Shown here one piece after another: positions 1-13,648 of a stretch of 64,000 bases of DNA. This DNA is from Solen grandis (lineage: Eukaryota; Mollusca; Bivalvia; Adapedonta; Solenidae). Where the stretch lies: contig CM037795.1 in assembly GCA_021229015.1 (NCBI GenBank), positions 15,191,595 through 15,255,594 on the forward strand, written 5' to 3'. Positions within the stretch are counted from its first letter, which is position 1. Each line of letters begins with the position of its first letter. The notes beneath the pieces were generated by a model. The model worked only from the letters and a program-made list of their open reading frames with translations. It searched no databases and was not told where the DNA came from. The position numbers were made by a program, and so were the translations under genes.

Positions 1-1694
1 TTATCTGCACCCTCAAAAATTTTTTTCGATTTTAATTTTTCAGGGGCTTTACAAATTAAAGAAAAAAACTTTGAAAAGTTTTTTTAATTTGCTTCACAGT
101 TACGTGAAAATTGCTGATTTTCACACATGGTCCGAGAAGTGCAGTGATGCGGAAAAAAGGGCCCCGAGAAAAAAAAAGATGCGGAGGGGGTTTAAAATTT
201 GATTTTTTGATTTTTTTAACGGTTTTCAAAAAAAATTTCTGCCTTTAATTTCATGATGTTCGGGCGGGCGTGGGGGGGGTCAGGCTTCGCTGGGTTTGGG
301 CCTTTTTTGAAATGTTAAAATTCCCCTGTCCACATTGGTTTGCTTAATTTTTTAACATTGCTTAAAGTGGATGCCCCTGGCCTTGCCTTTGAAAAGCAAA
401 CGCATCTGGACAGGGTTTTACCTTTGGTTAATTGAACTTTTGTAGTTCATTGGTTGCTTAAATTTTTGGATATTTGCTTAAAGTGGATGGACCACTTATT
501 ATCAGTTGACGTGACCATGACCTATTTTTGTAAAAAAAACCCAAAAAAAAAAACCTGTCCAAAAAAGGCCTAGGTTTGTCATTTTTGATCTGTTTTATGC
601 ATTTTGACAGTTTGTGATATAATAAAAGGGATACCTTCATTAAGAGATCCATAACCACCCACCCCTTATGTATGGCCCAGGGTGGTTTGCATTTTCACCC
701 AGTAGGGGGGTTTTGGTTGACCCCACTGTAATCAAGGGTTTTTAAAAAAAGGCCTGTATAGCCCCCTTTTTTTGGGAACACAGATTAAAAGAAGGCTTTT
801 TTAGGGGGTTAACAAAATTTTTTAGACTGGAAGTGAGTACCCAGAGGGGTTATTAAACCCGACAAATTTTAAAAAATCAAAATTTTTTTAAGCAAATACA
901 GTATAAACCCCTTTAAAATATTTCTTGTTTGTAAATGTAGTTGTGTCTCCTGCTGTAAAGCTTACGCGGGTGACACATAGAATCACTTTTCGGCGTTTTT
1001 TTCTTTTTCTGTGCTCATTTATAGATAGGAGGGGGGATAGGGAACAATAGGGAAAGTAAATTTCCCTTTTGTCATTCATTCCCTTTACTTTTGTGAATAA
1101 TTTTCTCTAATGTAGTTAAATTTGGTCTTAGTAGAGAGAGCCCAAAAAATTGCGCGTAGTATCCCCTTCGTAAAAATACCCTCCGCTTCTGACCATCACA
1201 TTTTTCCCCCCGCTCGAGGGGACACACGTTTCCAAAGAACATTTGTTTTAAGTGTATGTGGTATCTTATTCATTTAGGGTCACTCTGAAAAAACCTCACC
1301 TGTTGCGTTTTAAAAAGTCTGGACGTGTTGGGATCAGCCACTTTCCTATGGTGAAAAACATAAGGGAGCTCTTATTTGTCTCTTGAAGACCTTGCCCCCA
1401 AAAAATTCTTTTTATAAAAAAAAACAAAGGGTTAAAAAAGAAAGAAAAAGGGGGGGGAAAAAAGTTTATAAAACGAACAAAAATGCATTGCTTTCATTTA
1501 AACATCCAGTTGAGTTGGAAAAAATCTTAAATTTTTCTTGATCGAAGATTTGTGAGCTAATTTTTTTTTAAAAGCTTTAAAATGAAATACTTGGGCCCAA
1601 CCCCGGAAATTAAGAAAGGGTGTGTTTGAAAGAGGGAAAAAAAAAAATAAAAATTTGGGGAATAGATTTTAATTTGAATTTAATTTCGTGACCG

Positions 1695-1844
1695 ATATAC
1701 CGTCTGCTGTGATCCGCGGGAAGCCCCCCGGCACCATAACTTTTTAAACTACAGAAAGAAGGCAAAGGGGAGTTTCATGAGATTGGCCCATCCCCCCAGG
1801 GACTTCTACCTATTATTTAAGGCTGATTTAATTTTGGGGACTAT
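1695..1844 (+). pseudogene. BLMH: Left-arm remnant of BLMH exon 6
   Basis: Recognisable stretches such as 'atataccgtctgctgtg', 'gagtttcatgagattgg' and 'gggacttctacct' are interrupted by indels. The AG of the acceptor is damaged. Confidence 0.75.
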
Positions 1845-2679
1845 GTAGTGAATCAGTAAACCCCATTGTTTGAAACTACGGAAAAATTTGTAATTTATTT
1901 TGAATAAAACCCAGTGATCACATTACCCCATTGTAGCTATTGGATAATCTAAAATTAAGGCTATTGCATCTAGAAGACGTAAAAAATTTTTTCGTACAAA
2001 GTTAACAGGCTCCAGGGACCTCGACCTGATTTTAATGGGAAACCTTGTTGTTTTTGATTTGAATATAGGGTCACTTTTAAAATTTGTTTTGGATAGGGTA
2101 TATTTCATTTTTGTTCCACCGGGGAAATTAGGTAAAATTCCACCCCAATTTCTTACCCTAAGTAAAAACTTAAAATTTTGGGGCGAAATTTCATTTCTTG
2201 TTTCTCTAAAAAAAAAAATACACAAAAAAAATTCATTCTTAACATTATGTTTTATTAAGATAAAAATTTAATTTCAGCTTATTTTAGGACTTTGATATTT
2301 ATTTTTTATTTTCTATGAATTTTCATAAAAATTATTGGGAATGGTATCTACTAAAATTTAAGTATTCGGTATTTAGCTCGAAAGTATTATTGAGGAATTT
2401 AACCCAGGAAATATCAAGCCCTTAGGTTAAAGGGCACGGAAAAAATCAAGAGAAAGGATAACCCATTATCTTAAAAACTCTGTACAGATATTTTTTTACT
2501 TGATGTCAGTTAAAACTTTGGATATAAAACAAGGGAAATTTTTTTTTTTGGACGCAGCTGTATGAGAACTAGTTTCTTTTCCCTGTGTTTTCTTTTTTCC
2601 AAAGCTTTAAAAGGTGCGCTGTATGAGGTAAAGGTAATGTTGAAAAACCAATATCTTTTAAGTTTTTTTCCTTTTTAAG

Positions 2680-2821
2680 GGGTACGTGTGCCCCAAGGAA
2701 CCCAAGACAATTTGACATGTTCTTTTCAGGCAACTGACAGGAGGAAGGGCGCCTGTACATAAAAAAATTGGGGGAAGCACTAAAAAAATTTAAAACTAAA
2801 ACCATTGCTGATCACAAAAAA
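2680..2821 (+). pseudogene. BLMH: Left-arm remnant of BLMH exon 7
   Basis: Shares 'ctgacaggaggaagg', 'ctgtacat', 'ggaagcactaa' and 'accattgctgatcacaaaaa' with exon 7, in order. The sequence between these is lost or homopolymer-expanded. Confidence 0.75.
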
Positions 2822-4856
2822 GTATTTTCAATTGCCTTTTTAGCACCCCTAGGCCTTACTTGTTTCCCTCAAATTTAAGTAAATTTTGGTATATCAATAA
2901 ATGCCTATATTGGTCCTGTTTATACCGTCCCCATTATTTGCTTTTTTAGTACGCTTATATACGTGCACTCCAATAAGTTTAAAAATTGACTAAACAAATC
3001 TTCTTTCCCCTTTTCCGTTTTTAACCTTCAATTTTGTTTTAAAAGAAAATTAATAACTCCCAAGTGGTGAACTTTCAGTTGTGTAAAATTGTAAATTTTT
3101 TTTTGGAAAAAGAAATGGTAAATTTTTTTTTTTTGTTTACTAGTAAGCATGTTTTGATTTCTGCAGGTAGATGCCCCTTCTTTGGCCATGCAAATAAAAA
3201 AAATAAAAAAATGGTTTTGTTTGGGTTTATTTCTTTTTTGAAATACGAAATGATTTAAAAAATTTAAAAATAAAAAAGGAATTACATAACAGTTTAACAA
3301 TTATGTTAACTTTTTAACTCACCTCCATTTTTTTCCGACGAAAATTTTAAAAAGGTTTATAAAAAAAAAGTTTTTAAGCAGCCCTACACCTAAGCCCAGT
3401 TCCACAAAAATGATTTTTATTTGTTTTCACTATAATGGAAGGAGAAGAGATCTAAAGGGGGATGGTTCCTTTTGCCACAAACCCCTTTTCCTTTTGGAAA
3501 ATTTTTTAAAGTCTTTGACGTGTGAAGAGAAAAAATTGATGAAATTTTGGATCTTGTTCAGGGGAAAACCATCTCTTTTTGGCCTTGACTAGGGAAGTGC
3601 TTTTTTTTTTTTTTAAAATTTAAAGTAAAAGTTCAAGTTTTTTGTGGCCTGCTTTTCACATTTAATTCAGGACAGTAAACAGCATGTTGCCCATTTTGGG
3701 GCAAATTTTGGGAACATCTAACAAAAAAATTTTGTTCATGACGAGGGAATAGGTAATTTAATCCGGAATCATGATTGTCGACTCCATTAGTCCCACCTAC
3801 ACCCACAAAAAGAAAATTTTGTAACCAAAGTTTTAATACTTATTGGTGATGTTTTCAGTTTTTCTTGCTTTGTTTGCTATGTTGGGTGATACAAAATGGT
3901 TTTTTTTGAATTTTGTAAAAACCCAAAAGTTTCCCCTTTCCCTCAAAGGGGAAAACCAAAAAAGGGCCTATCGAACGCATAAAACCCCAGTCAGCCTGCG
4001 GAACTGCAGGGTCAGGTTTTTGCTGTTCGCTGCTCCTCAGTGGTCTGGAATGAGGTTTTGAAATTAAATTTGGAAGGGTTTAAAACGTGGTTTTTGCAGA
4101 CAGGCTTTATGGGGTCCCTTTTGATCTTTAAAATAGTCATAGGGGGGAAAGGGGTCAAAATGAGTCTATATGAGGGAAAAGGGGTTTAAATTTTCTACCT
4201 ATACAGTTTTAAATTTTCTAGCGGGTTTCTCTGTTTAAACATCAGGGGGGCCCATTCCATGTTTTTATGGCCCCTGAACACTGCTGCATGAAAAAATTGT
4301 AAATTTTTGAAAAACAGCTTTTTAAAAGGCATAGTTTTAAAAGAAGTTCGTGACCCCTTTTAAAAAAACAAGGGCCCCTAGGGGGTTGGCTAGTTTTTTA
4401 TAATTTTACGATACAAAAAAATTTAAACTTCCGGTACCCATGGCCATCTACCAGAAGGGGCAAAAAGGGGGATCCTTGAAAAAAAAGACACCTCAGGGAA
4501 ATCAAACCAAATTTTCAGAATGAAAATTTACAATGAGACCCCATTTTTTTTTATGTAATTGCATAACATGTTGACTCCTTTAAAAATTTGGGGGCCTTTG
4601 GTTTGGGAGAAATGTCTTATTTTTCTGTTAGAAATTTTTGAAGAAATTTTTTTATTGCTGCGAAAGGAAAAAAGATAAAAGAAAGGGGAAATTGTTTTGT
4701 AGGCCCTTTCAAAGGGACACGTCTCAATAATTTCTAAATTTCCAAAAATAGGGGCCGCTTTGTTCTGTATATGTTGTTTGTTGTTTTAACTTTTATATAG
4801 CTGGGGGCTTGTTCCGTTTTAAACCCCATTTGATCATGGTGTTTGCCCCTTCTTCA

Positions 4857-4922
4857 CCTGTGTGGGTTTTGGGGGTGATGGGGTCAGAGTTCCAGAGGGA
4901 GCTGCTACAGGACCTCCAAAAT
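4857..4922 (+). pseudogene. BLMH: Left-arm remnant of BLMH exon 8
   Basis: Shares 'cctgtgtgggttttggg', 'ccagagggagct' and 'ctacaggacctc' with exon 8, with small indels that break the frame. Confidence 0.75.
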
Positions 4923-7900
4923 GGAGTAATGTCCCCTGCAGACGCTCCTATTTAACTGGGGCTTATTACTTTGTTTGATTTTTAAAAATGTTAATTTTCT
5001 AACATTCAGTTTACCCAGTGGGATGGTCAGGTGATTTCAAATTTTAAATACTAAAAAATATAAAAATGGTTTTATTACAAAATAAATTTAAGAATTTTTT
5101 GTTTTTTTCTCTTTTTTTTTATTGTTTTTTATAATTGAATTGGCCCTTTTTTTTTAACTTACCCCTTTGGGGAAGGGGTTTAAAAACATTCGTTTACACA
5201 TCCCATGGATGTCATTTGAAAAGGGAAATTTCTGGGGCTTCCCCTTTCTATGACTAAATATAAAAATGGAATTGGGAAAAAAACTCCTCCGCTAAGGTTG
5301 TTCCACCCGGTTAGCGGGGTGTCAAATAAAGACGGGGTGTAAAAAAATTCCATTGTCTGTGTTTTTATATGCATGAGGCGAACTCATAGATAAAGCCCCC
5401 AAATGACTAAATTGTAAAAAAAAATTTAACTCAAACCCTTCCCCTATATTGGAAGATTTCGTGTTTAACCAATTAATTTAAAACTCCATGATACTGGGGG
5501 ACCCCAGGTCCCGGTATTTAAAAAATCTTGATATTTTTGTTTAGCGTCACCTCCCAATTGAAAACTTGCTGTAGCTTCTGCCACTCAACCTTAAAATAAA
5601 ACTTTTGCCGAAAATGGAGAAATATCTGGTTAGTTATTTTTAATAAAATTTTGAAAAAATTTTTTCAGTAAGTGATTTTTTTAGTACATTGGTTTGGGGG
5701 GACCTTTTATACAGCTCAAATTTTATATTTATCCAAAAACCCTTTACGCCATATATGTACAGAAATTGCAAAAAGGAGGCCAAGATTAGAATCAAAATCT
5801 GTACGTCAAAAATAGTGAAGAAAAATTTTATTGTTTTATACAGTAAAAAAAATACATCAAATTTTACTGAAATGTGAACATGAATATTCATGAGAAAAGG
5901 GTTAAAAGTTAAATAAATGCCCTGTTATAAAGTTTCTGACTTACTGTTCCTTAGCCCCCCACTGCGTGGGTTTGTTCCCCGAAGGCAGGGTTTTCCCCAG
6001 TTTCCAAAAGGGTAAACAATGACATATGGGACAAATTTTTTAAAAATTTTTTTGGGGGTAATCAAAGTGGACCAATTTTGTATCTGGGAAACCCTGGACG
6101 CCTTCCCCGGATTTGTGGTATTTTGGGGGGGTTTTTCGGTCTCAATTTTCGGGGGGGGGGGGGGGGGGGGGCCCCCCCAAAGGGTTTTTTTTTTACTGGG
6201 GCAGGACACTAAAAAGTGCACAAAAAAAAAAAATATTGATAAAAAAAAATTTTTGTTTAAAAAAAAAAATTTTCCAAGCTTTGCGTTTTTATAGTTTTTT
6301 AAAAATTTTTCTATTGCAAATTTAAAGGGAAGAGAAGCCTAAAAAATAAGAAAGTTTTATCTTTGTATTAGAACGAGTTTTTTTTGGGATTTGGGTTTTA
6401 TCGTAAACAGTTTTTGCCGTATTATGCCTCTTATATACCTTGGGGTAAATGTTATAGTTGTAAAAACTTGCCACTCATGTAAAAATTAGGTTTAACTCTT
6501 TACCTATGAATATTCATGTAAAAAAATTTTAAATTGATGTTATTTCTTTACATGGATTCTGACACAATTAAATTTTTTTTTCTATACGTAGGATCTTTTT
6601 ACTTCAATATTGTATAAAACAAAAGGACTTTACCAAGCTGTTGAACTTGGGCTTCTTGTGGGGCAAAACGGACTATATGAGATAAAAGTTACCTTTTAAT
6701 TGAATACTGTTTTTAAACCTTTTTGTATAGGGGGTTTAGGAATCCGAAATAAAATTTCTGCTGTTTTTTTTTTATTTTTTTTTTGCATGTTTTTTATGAA
6801 ATTTTTAATATTGATAAAAAAAATAATGCCACAAAAAATGGGTAGGAGCCTTTGTCCAAAGGGGTAAAGTCACTGACTTAGTATTTGCCTACCCCTGTGG
6901 GTTTTTGAGTCCCAACGGGTTCATGAATTTTTTTTGTAAAAAAGCCTTGGTTTCTTGTGGTAGGTTGGTGGTTCACATGGTTCCTTTGTGCATTTTTTGG
7001 GGTTTGTAAATTTGTTGGCATTGCTAAAAGACAGAAACACAAACACTATTACGTAAGGGTTTCCCCAGCACAACAAAACAAAATCTGGTCCTTAATTTTA
7101 AAAATGTTTAGGTTGTAAACATGATTTTTCAAAATTTTATGGACAATGCTTTACACTGGGAAGGGATTCTTGCAAACTTTTCCTCTGTTTAACTTAATCA
7201 TTTTAATGTAAGCTTTTTACACTAAATTTTTCATGCAATACCTTCCTTTTGGGACATAACCGCTGCACTAAATGGTAAAGCAATGGTAGGTAAACCCCTA
7301 CAGTTGCCTGCAGAGTGAGATTTAAAGTCAACATCGAATGGAACCCTTATTAAAGATTTTTTATTTAAAGAGTTAAAAATTTTTCCCCCCGAACGTTTTT
7401 TATCTTTACCCTTAAGCGCTTTTTAAGGGGACCCAGCGACCCTAAACCCAAGTCCCCCCACGAAGGGATTTGAAAAACAAATTTTTTTTGGGACCCTTGT
7501 TTTATTGTTGTAAAAAACTGTACCTGGGGAAAGTTACTTTCATCTTTAACACATTTTTAACAAAAATTTTAAAATTTTAAAGGCCCAATTTTTGGAGCCT
7601 TACGGCTTTTAAAAAATTGTGGGTTTAAGTTTTTTCATGGGGGATGGGGATTGAAATGCGCAAAAATTTGGGGAACCAAAACAACAATTAAAACGACCCT
7701 TTTTTTCCCAATTTAAAAGGTTTTACTTGTCCCTCAAAAGGAAAAGGGGAAACTTAAAGCTTACCCTCTTTAAACCTTACATTAAAAAGGTTTAAAATTT
7801 CCTGAATACTTTCTTGGGTTTTTCCTCATTTTTGGGGGGGTTTTTAAAAAATGCTTTTTAAACTTTTTGGGAACCCTAACCTGGTTTAAAAGTATTTATG

Positions 7901-9286
7901 GGGGGCCCCTCGAGGGGGCATTTTTTGGGGAAAATTTCCCCCTTTCACCCTTTTAACCCCGGTAATTTTTTTTCATTTTTGAAACCTTCCTGTTGGGGGC
8001 CCCGGGGGTTTTACCGGGGTCCCCGGTACGGGGGCCTTCCTACCTGAATACGGAGTCGTATTGTTTGAAACCTTTGACCCAAAATTTTTAAAAACAACAT
8101 TTTTCTGGTTTGGTTTACTTCCTATTGGTTACATTCTGTTTTTAAAGAGGGTTTATTAAAAACTTGGACTTATCTTTTAAACGGGGTTTTTTTTGGTAAT
8201 AAAAGGGTTGACTCAACTAGTACTTTATAAAATAAAAAAATTTAAATATTTTTTAATTTTTTTTTGGTGGGAAAACTTTTTCCCTTTGTTTTAGTTTTGG
8301 GCCCCAAAAAAATTTACTTTTTTCTTTAAAATTTTTATGTTTTTTTTCAAAAAAAATTTAAAATTTATTTTTTTTTGTTTTTCCTCGCCAAAAAAAGGGG
8401 GAAAAAAAAAAGGGGGGGGGAACTTTTGGGAAAGGGGAGGGTTAAAAAGGAATTCCCCCTTTTTTTTTTTCCCCCCCCCCAAAATGGTCGATTTACTGGC
8501 TTGGGTCAAATTAAGGGTAATGTTCGGAATGTTCGCAAATTTTTTTGATTGGACCCGCTTAGTTTTTTATGCTATGATAATGGATGTAAACACAGTTAAA
8601 CGATTTATTTCCAGAAATGAAAAAAAGGCGGTTTAAAAAAGAACTGGGTTTTTGTTATTTTTTGGCGCTTTAAACCTGTATAATGAAAAATCTCTGTGAC
8701 ATAATTAAATATGGGGTTCCCCTTTTCCCCGGGTTTTAAAAGGCTTGTAAAAGGGAAACCCAAATTTTCCTTTCTTTTTTATTAGGTTCCCATTTTTTTT
8801 CCTCTCTTTTTTTTTTTTTCTTTTTTTTTTTTTGAGAAAATTAAAAGTTTTATTTTAAAAAGTTTTATAAAAATTTTACTTGATTCCCCAAAATACCCCT
8901 TTTCATTTTTCCTTTTTTCTCGTTTAGTTCGACGTTCCCTTTTGTCCCGGGCCTGTGGCTGAAAAGGGGAAAGTAGACTTTAAAACTCACTCAGCCCTCT
9001 CGCATGGGTTTGAATCCTGGAGGTCTCTGGTTTTCTTTAGGAGCCTTTCCACGGCTTGCGTAGGTCGTGGGGTCTTCCCCACCTGTAGTCAGCTGGCATT
9101 GCTTTATGACTGAAATATGTTGCACGCATAAATAAAAAAACAATCAATCCCTTTTCCCTACTTTAAAAAAAAAATTCAAAATTTTTTCGTATACTTTTTT
9201 TTATTTCCCCCTGAAAACCAGTGCAAATCGGAAAGGTTTTTAAAAAAACACATTTCCCCGTATATATGTTGGTATCCTATACGCAG

Positions 9287-9430
9287 GGGACCCTTTCAAT
9301 GATGACGACTGGGGTTTTTGAGTATGTTCGAGGGTGGGATCCCCCCCGGACCTTTGGACAAAGGGGACGTGGCGGCTGGAACAGAAACCACCCCAACCCT
9401 GCCTGGGATCCCAGGGGCCCGGCTCACTGG
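9287..9430 (+). pseudogene. BLMH: Left-arm remnant of BLMH exon 11
   Basis: Carries 'ctgcctgggatccca' and 'ggctcactgg', corresponding to the 'LPAWDPMGALAH-stop' end. The stop TGA reads TGG and the interior is frameshifted. Confidence 0.8.
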
Positions 9431-9924
9431 AAGGTCTCAAAAAAACAGGGAAAACTGGGAAAACTTTTTTTCACAGAACAATTTTTTTTGATTTGTGAAC
9501 CCTTTCTAGGCCCTGAAGTCAAAAAAGATTCTTTAAATTATGGTTCTTTAAAATTTGAGGGGGTTTCATTTGAGATTTTTGTACCCGTCTGGCCTTTCTG
9601 AAAATTTTTCAATGTAGGGAATTTTGTAATCGGAAAATAATAAAAAAAAAAGGGGCCTTTGGGATTATCATTGAATTTTTTTCATTAATTCAAATTTTTT
9701 CTTCTAAACTTCCTCTCTACAAACTAAAATTTTAAGGTGGGATGCCAAAATATTAATAAGTCTTTTATTTTAGTTCTTCTTTTAGTTTAGGAAAGAAAAC
9801 AACCTATTCCAATGTCAAAAATAAATTTTTTACAACCATAAAAGCCAAAACAAAAGATTTCAGAGGATTTTTGCAATGGGGGAATCCAGTGTTCGCACTT
9901 TAATTGGTATTCAAATTAAGGACA

Positions 9925-10225
9925 TTTTTAAATTTTGACACTAGATATCCTGTGACCAAAGGAATTTTTCAAATTAAATTTATAATAGCTACTTAGATTC
10001 ATGTGACCGTGATTTTTATTCAAAATTAAAAAATAAATACCCCACATGGGTATCTGTGACCAGTGATTAATTCAAAATTAAATTATCCAATAGCCCAAAA
10101 TGGATATCATTGACCAGTGGTTTTATCAAAATTAAATTTTCCGGCCAGAATGGTATCATGTGACCAGTGGTTATATCAAATTAAATTACCAAAAGAACAC
10201 ATGGATATATGTCCCCTAATGGTTT
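9925..10225. repeat. Left-arm copy of the 56-bp tandem repeat
   Basis: 'gtgaccagtggttatatcaa'-type units repeat here in inverse orientation with damaged spacing. It is the counterpart of 48,725-49,019. Confidence 0.7.
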
Positions 10226-13200
10226 TGGGTATTTTTTTTGTGAGCAGTTGACCTAGAAAAAATAAAAGTGAAGACTTTCTTTGAATATATTGAAAGGTCT
10301 TTTCTTTGGTTAAGTATATTTAAAAATTTTTCAAGTTGTTCAGCTTGGTTTTGAAAATTGTGTTTGGTGCAATTTCAGACTCCCCCCCACAGTACTTAGA
10401 AAAATGTACTATTAAGATATTAGTTTTCAGTTGTTTTTTTTGGGCACACTGCTTTTCCTTTTTGTTTTCCCCCCATTTTTTATCTTTTCTGAATTTGTAA
10501 AGCACAGGAACTTTGGTTTGTTTTTGTTTTTCATATTTTGACATTTAATTTTTACACAGGGTTGAAGTCATTTTTTTAGTTTGTTTTTTTTAAAGAAAAA
10601 AATCAGAATTATGTCGTTTGGTTGTGGTCATCATGTAAAGATTTAATGTGATCTTCTTAAACCTTTTAAAGATGAGCGTTGGCATCCACATGGGGGTGCT
10701 CTTTTTTTATGTTATTGATTTATTTGAAAGAAGTTAATTTTGCAAAATTTATAGGTAAAATGGACGTTCTTAAATTGAAATACTTGTAAATGAATATTCA
10801 GAAATGTTGAACAATAAAGCCAAAGTGATGTGCACGTTTTTAAACAAATTGATTTAAATAAGCTATGATTTTTTTATATAAAGGGGACAGCATTTTTAAC
10901 CAGGTTTCAATGAAACCCGGTTTTATTAAAAAGGGAAAGTCATTGGTGGACGTAAACATTTCATTTCGTTAAATATCTCCTTAAGAGATACGTATTCATA
11001 TTGGGCAGGTAGATATCTTTGGGAAGAGGAAAATTTGGGGTTTGGGATTAATTTTTTCATGATGAAGGGCAAAGTCTAGTTTCCATTACAAAAAAAAGTT
11101 TTCATTTATCAAATAATTTTTTTAGGAGTGGGTATGTGTCAGATTAGTAATAGATCCCTTAGGGGAAAGGAAGATTGGGATTGTTTGAAATAAAAATTTT
11201 TAAAAAGGGTTTAAAGAAAACATGAAACTTTGCATACCTTCATTGGTAATGCCCATCACAAAAAAGACTCACTTTTAATGTTTTCAAGGTTATCACCCCC
11301 TTTTGATTTACATCAAAGGCATTATTTTAAAGCACAATATCTTTTTCCTTTATTTTGAATCCTTTGGATCTATTTGAATATTTGGCTTTCAATTCAGTGA
11401 CGAAAGTTTTGGCGCATCCCCTGTTTTCATAGGGGCTTTCTCTAGACGGGTTTCCCCCTTTAAAAACTTTGGGAAATAAGTCGCCAAATCAACGAAAAGG
11501 GGCAGATAACTGAGAGATGTATTTTGTAAGTTTTTGCCTTTTTTGTTCAAAGTGTATATTTTAAAATTACTTCGGTTTATTTTTTTTAAAAATTAAAGAT
11601 AAGTATTTTTTTATAAAAGGGGAAAACCCCCCCTATTTTGTGACAAAATCATTTTTTCATATCTGTGTTTTTATTTATTTTAAAGTAGAGTGGTGATTAC
11701 CCAGTTTTTCTGTGATTTTTACTTTCCCCTGTGTAACTACTTTGAAAATACTTTAAAAGTTGGGGGAAAAAAAGTATTTGTGAACTAGAAGGTTTTAAAC
11801 CTGTAATTTTTGTTTCGGCCCCACTTTTTGGGCAAGTAAAATAGCTCTTTTCAGTCAAATTAAAAAAAACATATCAATATTTTTTTTTCCCAGGATATGG
11901 AAAAAATTTTTGTAAAAGTCATTTATGGAAATTTTTTTTAAAAAATGAAAAAACTTACCCCTGCTCTCATTTTCACCCGCTAATTTTAAAATTCAGTTTT
12001 TTAAAAGAAAAAAGAATTTGATTTAAATACGACCTTGGGAGCTTAATACCAAAATAAAAATGTTTTTGTGAAATTAAATTTGGGGGAAATTGTTTTATAA
12101 AATTTTGTGTTATTCCCTTTGTTGACTTCTATATTTTTGTCATTTCAACATAGCAAAAATTGAGTAAACCGTGTTTGGGTGGAAACATGAAATTATTTGG
12201 GGTGAGGAAAAAAATGCTGTGTATATGACATTGTTTTGGGGACCATTTCAGTCAAACAAAAAGTTTGAATTAAAAATCAAGTCAGGAGATGTCCTGAAAA
12301 TTTTTAAAAAAATTGGACAGGGGGATTTTGGGGAGTCTATGGGGGGAAACCTATCCTTTACAGACCTATCACAATTAATTGATTTTGATCCAAAGGCTGT
12401 ATTTGGAAAAAAGGGTAGTCAAGGGTTGGCCTGGTTTACCAAAAGAAAACTGGTTTTGTGTGATACTGTTGAAAGCATTTTTACCACCATAAATAAAAGG
12501 GCAGGTGCAAATTTTTCAGTTTGAAATGCGATGGCTCTTGACGGGGAAAATGGTTAGTAACAAAAAGGAGCCTATCACATCTTAAAAGGCAGCAGTTAGA
12601 AATGTATAATCTGATCCAAAACAAAAAAAAAACTTTTTTAGATTTGGTGTTTTATTGTTTTTCCGGAAATGAACCATCGCATTTTTGAAAATCCCCATTG
12701 CTTTTGCAAAAATTTTTTTCATTAATTTTTTTTTTAAATTTGTTCCCATCAATTATGTTTTTGATTAAAAAAGAATAAATAATATAAAAAGATTAAAAAT
12801 ATATCTGGCAAGTAAAAGGCTTACAATTATGGGTCTTTGTATGGAAAACAACAACATTGATAAATTGTATTTGGAGACTTTACAAAAGCTTAAAACCCAA
12901 AAATTTATTTTTTTAGTGCAATAAAATTTTAAAGTGAATTTATTCCCTGTCTTTTTTTTGAAAGAGAACTTTGTCCACAATTGTATATTTAAACATTTCT
13001 CGGGGGTAAATATATATTCTGAAAAACGAAATCACAATCAAAAAAATTAGTGTATTAATTTGAAAAGTAAATTTGTTTTTTGCACATTAAATAATGGTAT
13101 TAGATTCTAATTTTTTTGTTTTTGTTTGTACCTTGTTAAGATCACAGTGATGCAATTTCATATTATAGTGAACGGTATTCAAATTAATTTCCGTGGTTGC

Positions 13201-13648
13201 CCGAAGTCACGGGGGATGTGATTTTTCCAACGAACGCTGAGAATCTGTGATCTGTTTTACCATAGATTCTGGGATATCTTAAACCCGGGCCAAAATGTAC
13301 CCAAAATCTAAAAAAAAAGGGACTGCTGTAGCTCCTTTGCTTTGGGGGTCAGCAAAAGGGAGTTGCAGGCGGGTTGGCTGGTGTCAGAAATTGACTGGGT
13401 GTGGTACATGCCACCTGTCTACAGTGTTTAATGCCTATATCTGTCAATAGCATCTTTTTCCAAAAAAACTGAAATACTGCGGTGGGGGTTAAAAACCCAA
13501 CAAAAACAAACAAACAAATATCATTTGGTCAATGTTTGCCAAAGATACACTGGGTATATTTATAGGGTTGACCTAGATTTCAAAAACCGGTTTATACTGG
13601 GGGTGGGCATTTAAGCAAACCTTTAAAATTTTATTAAAAAGAAAAAAA

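Larger units (their letters stand above)
100..9430 (+). pseudogene. BLMH: Corrupted inverted copy of BLMH exons 5-11 (assembly artefact likely)
   Basis: Exon remnants occur in the correct order and orientation: exon 5 at about 100-188, exon 6 at 1,695-1,844, exon 7 at 2,680-2,821, exon 8 at 4,857-4,922, exon 9 at about 7,700-7,795 (barely recognisable), exon 10 at about 8,385-8,470 and exon 11 at 9,287-9,430. Every exon carries several frameshifting indels, mostly in homopolymers, and intron sequence is damaged to the same degree. The simplest reading is the same BLMH allele badly assembled. A genuine decayed duplicate is the alternative. Confidence 0.75.

Noticed and set aside
9221..9601. 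126-codon open frame in the left arm
   Set aside because: It crosses the damaged copy of BLMH exon 11 in the wrong frame and runs into intron and UTR.
12171..12524. 117-codon open frame in the left arm
   Set aside because: It lies in the corrupted arm. The clean counterpart at about 46,390-46,740 is not open in any matching frame, so the frame was created by indels.
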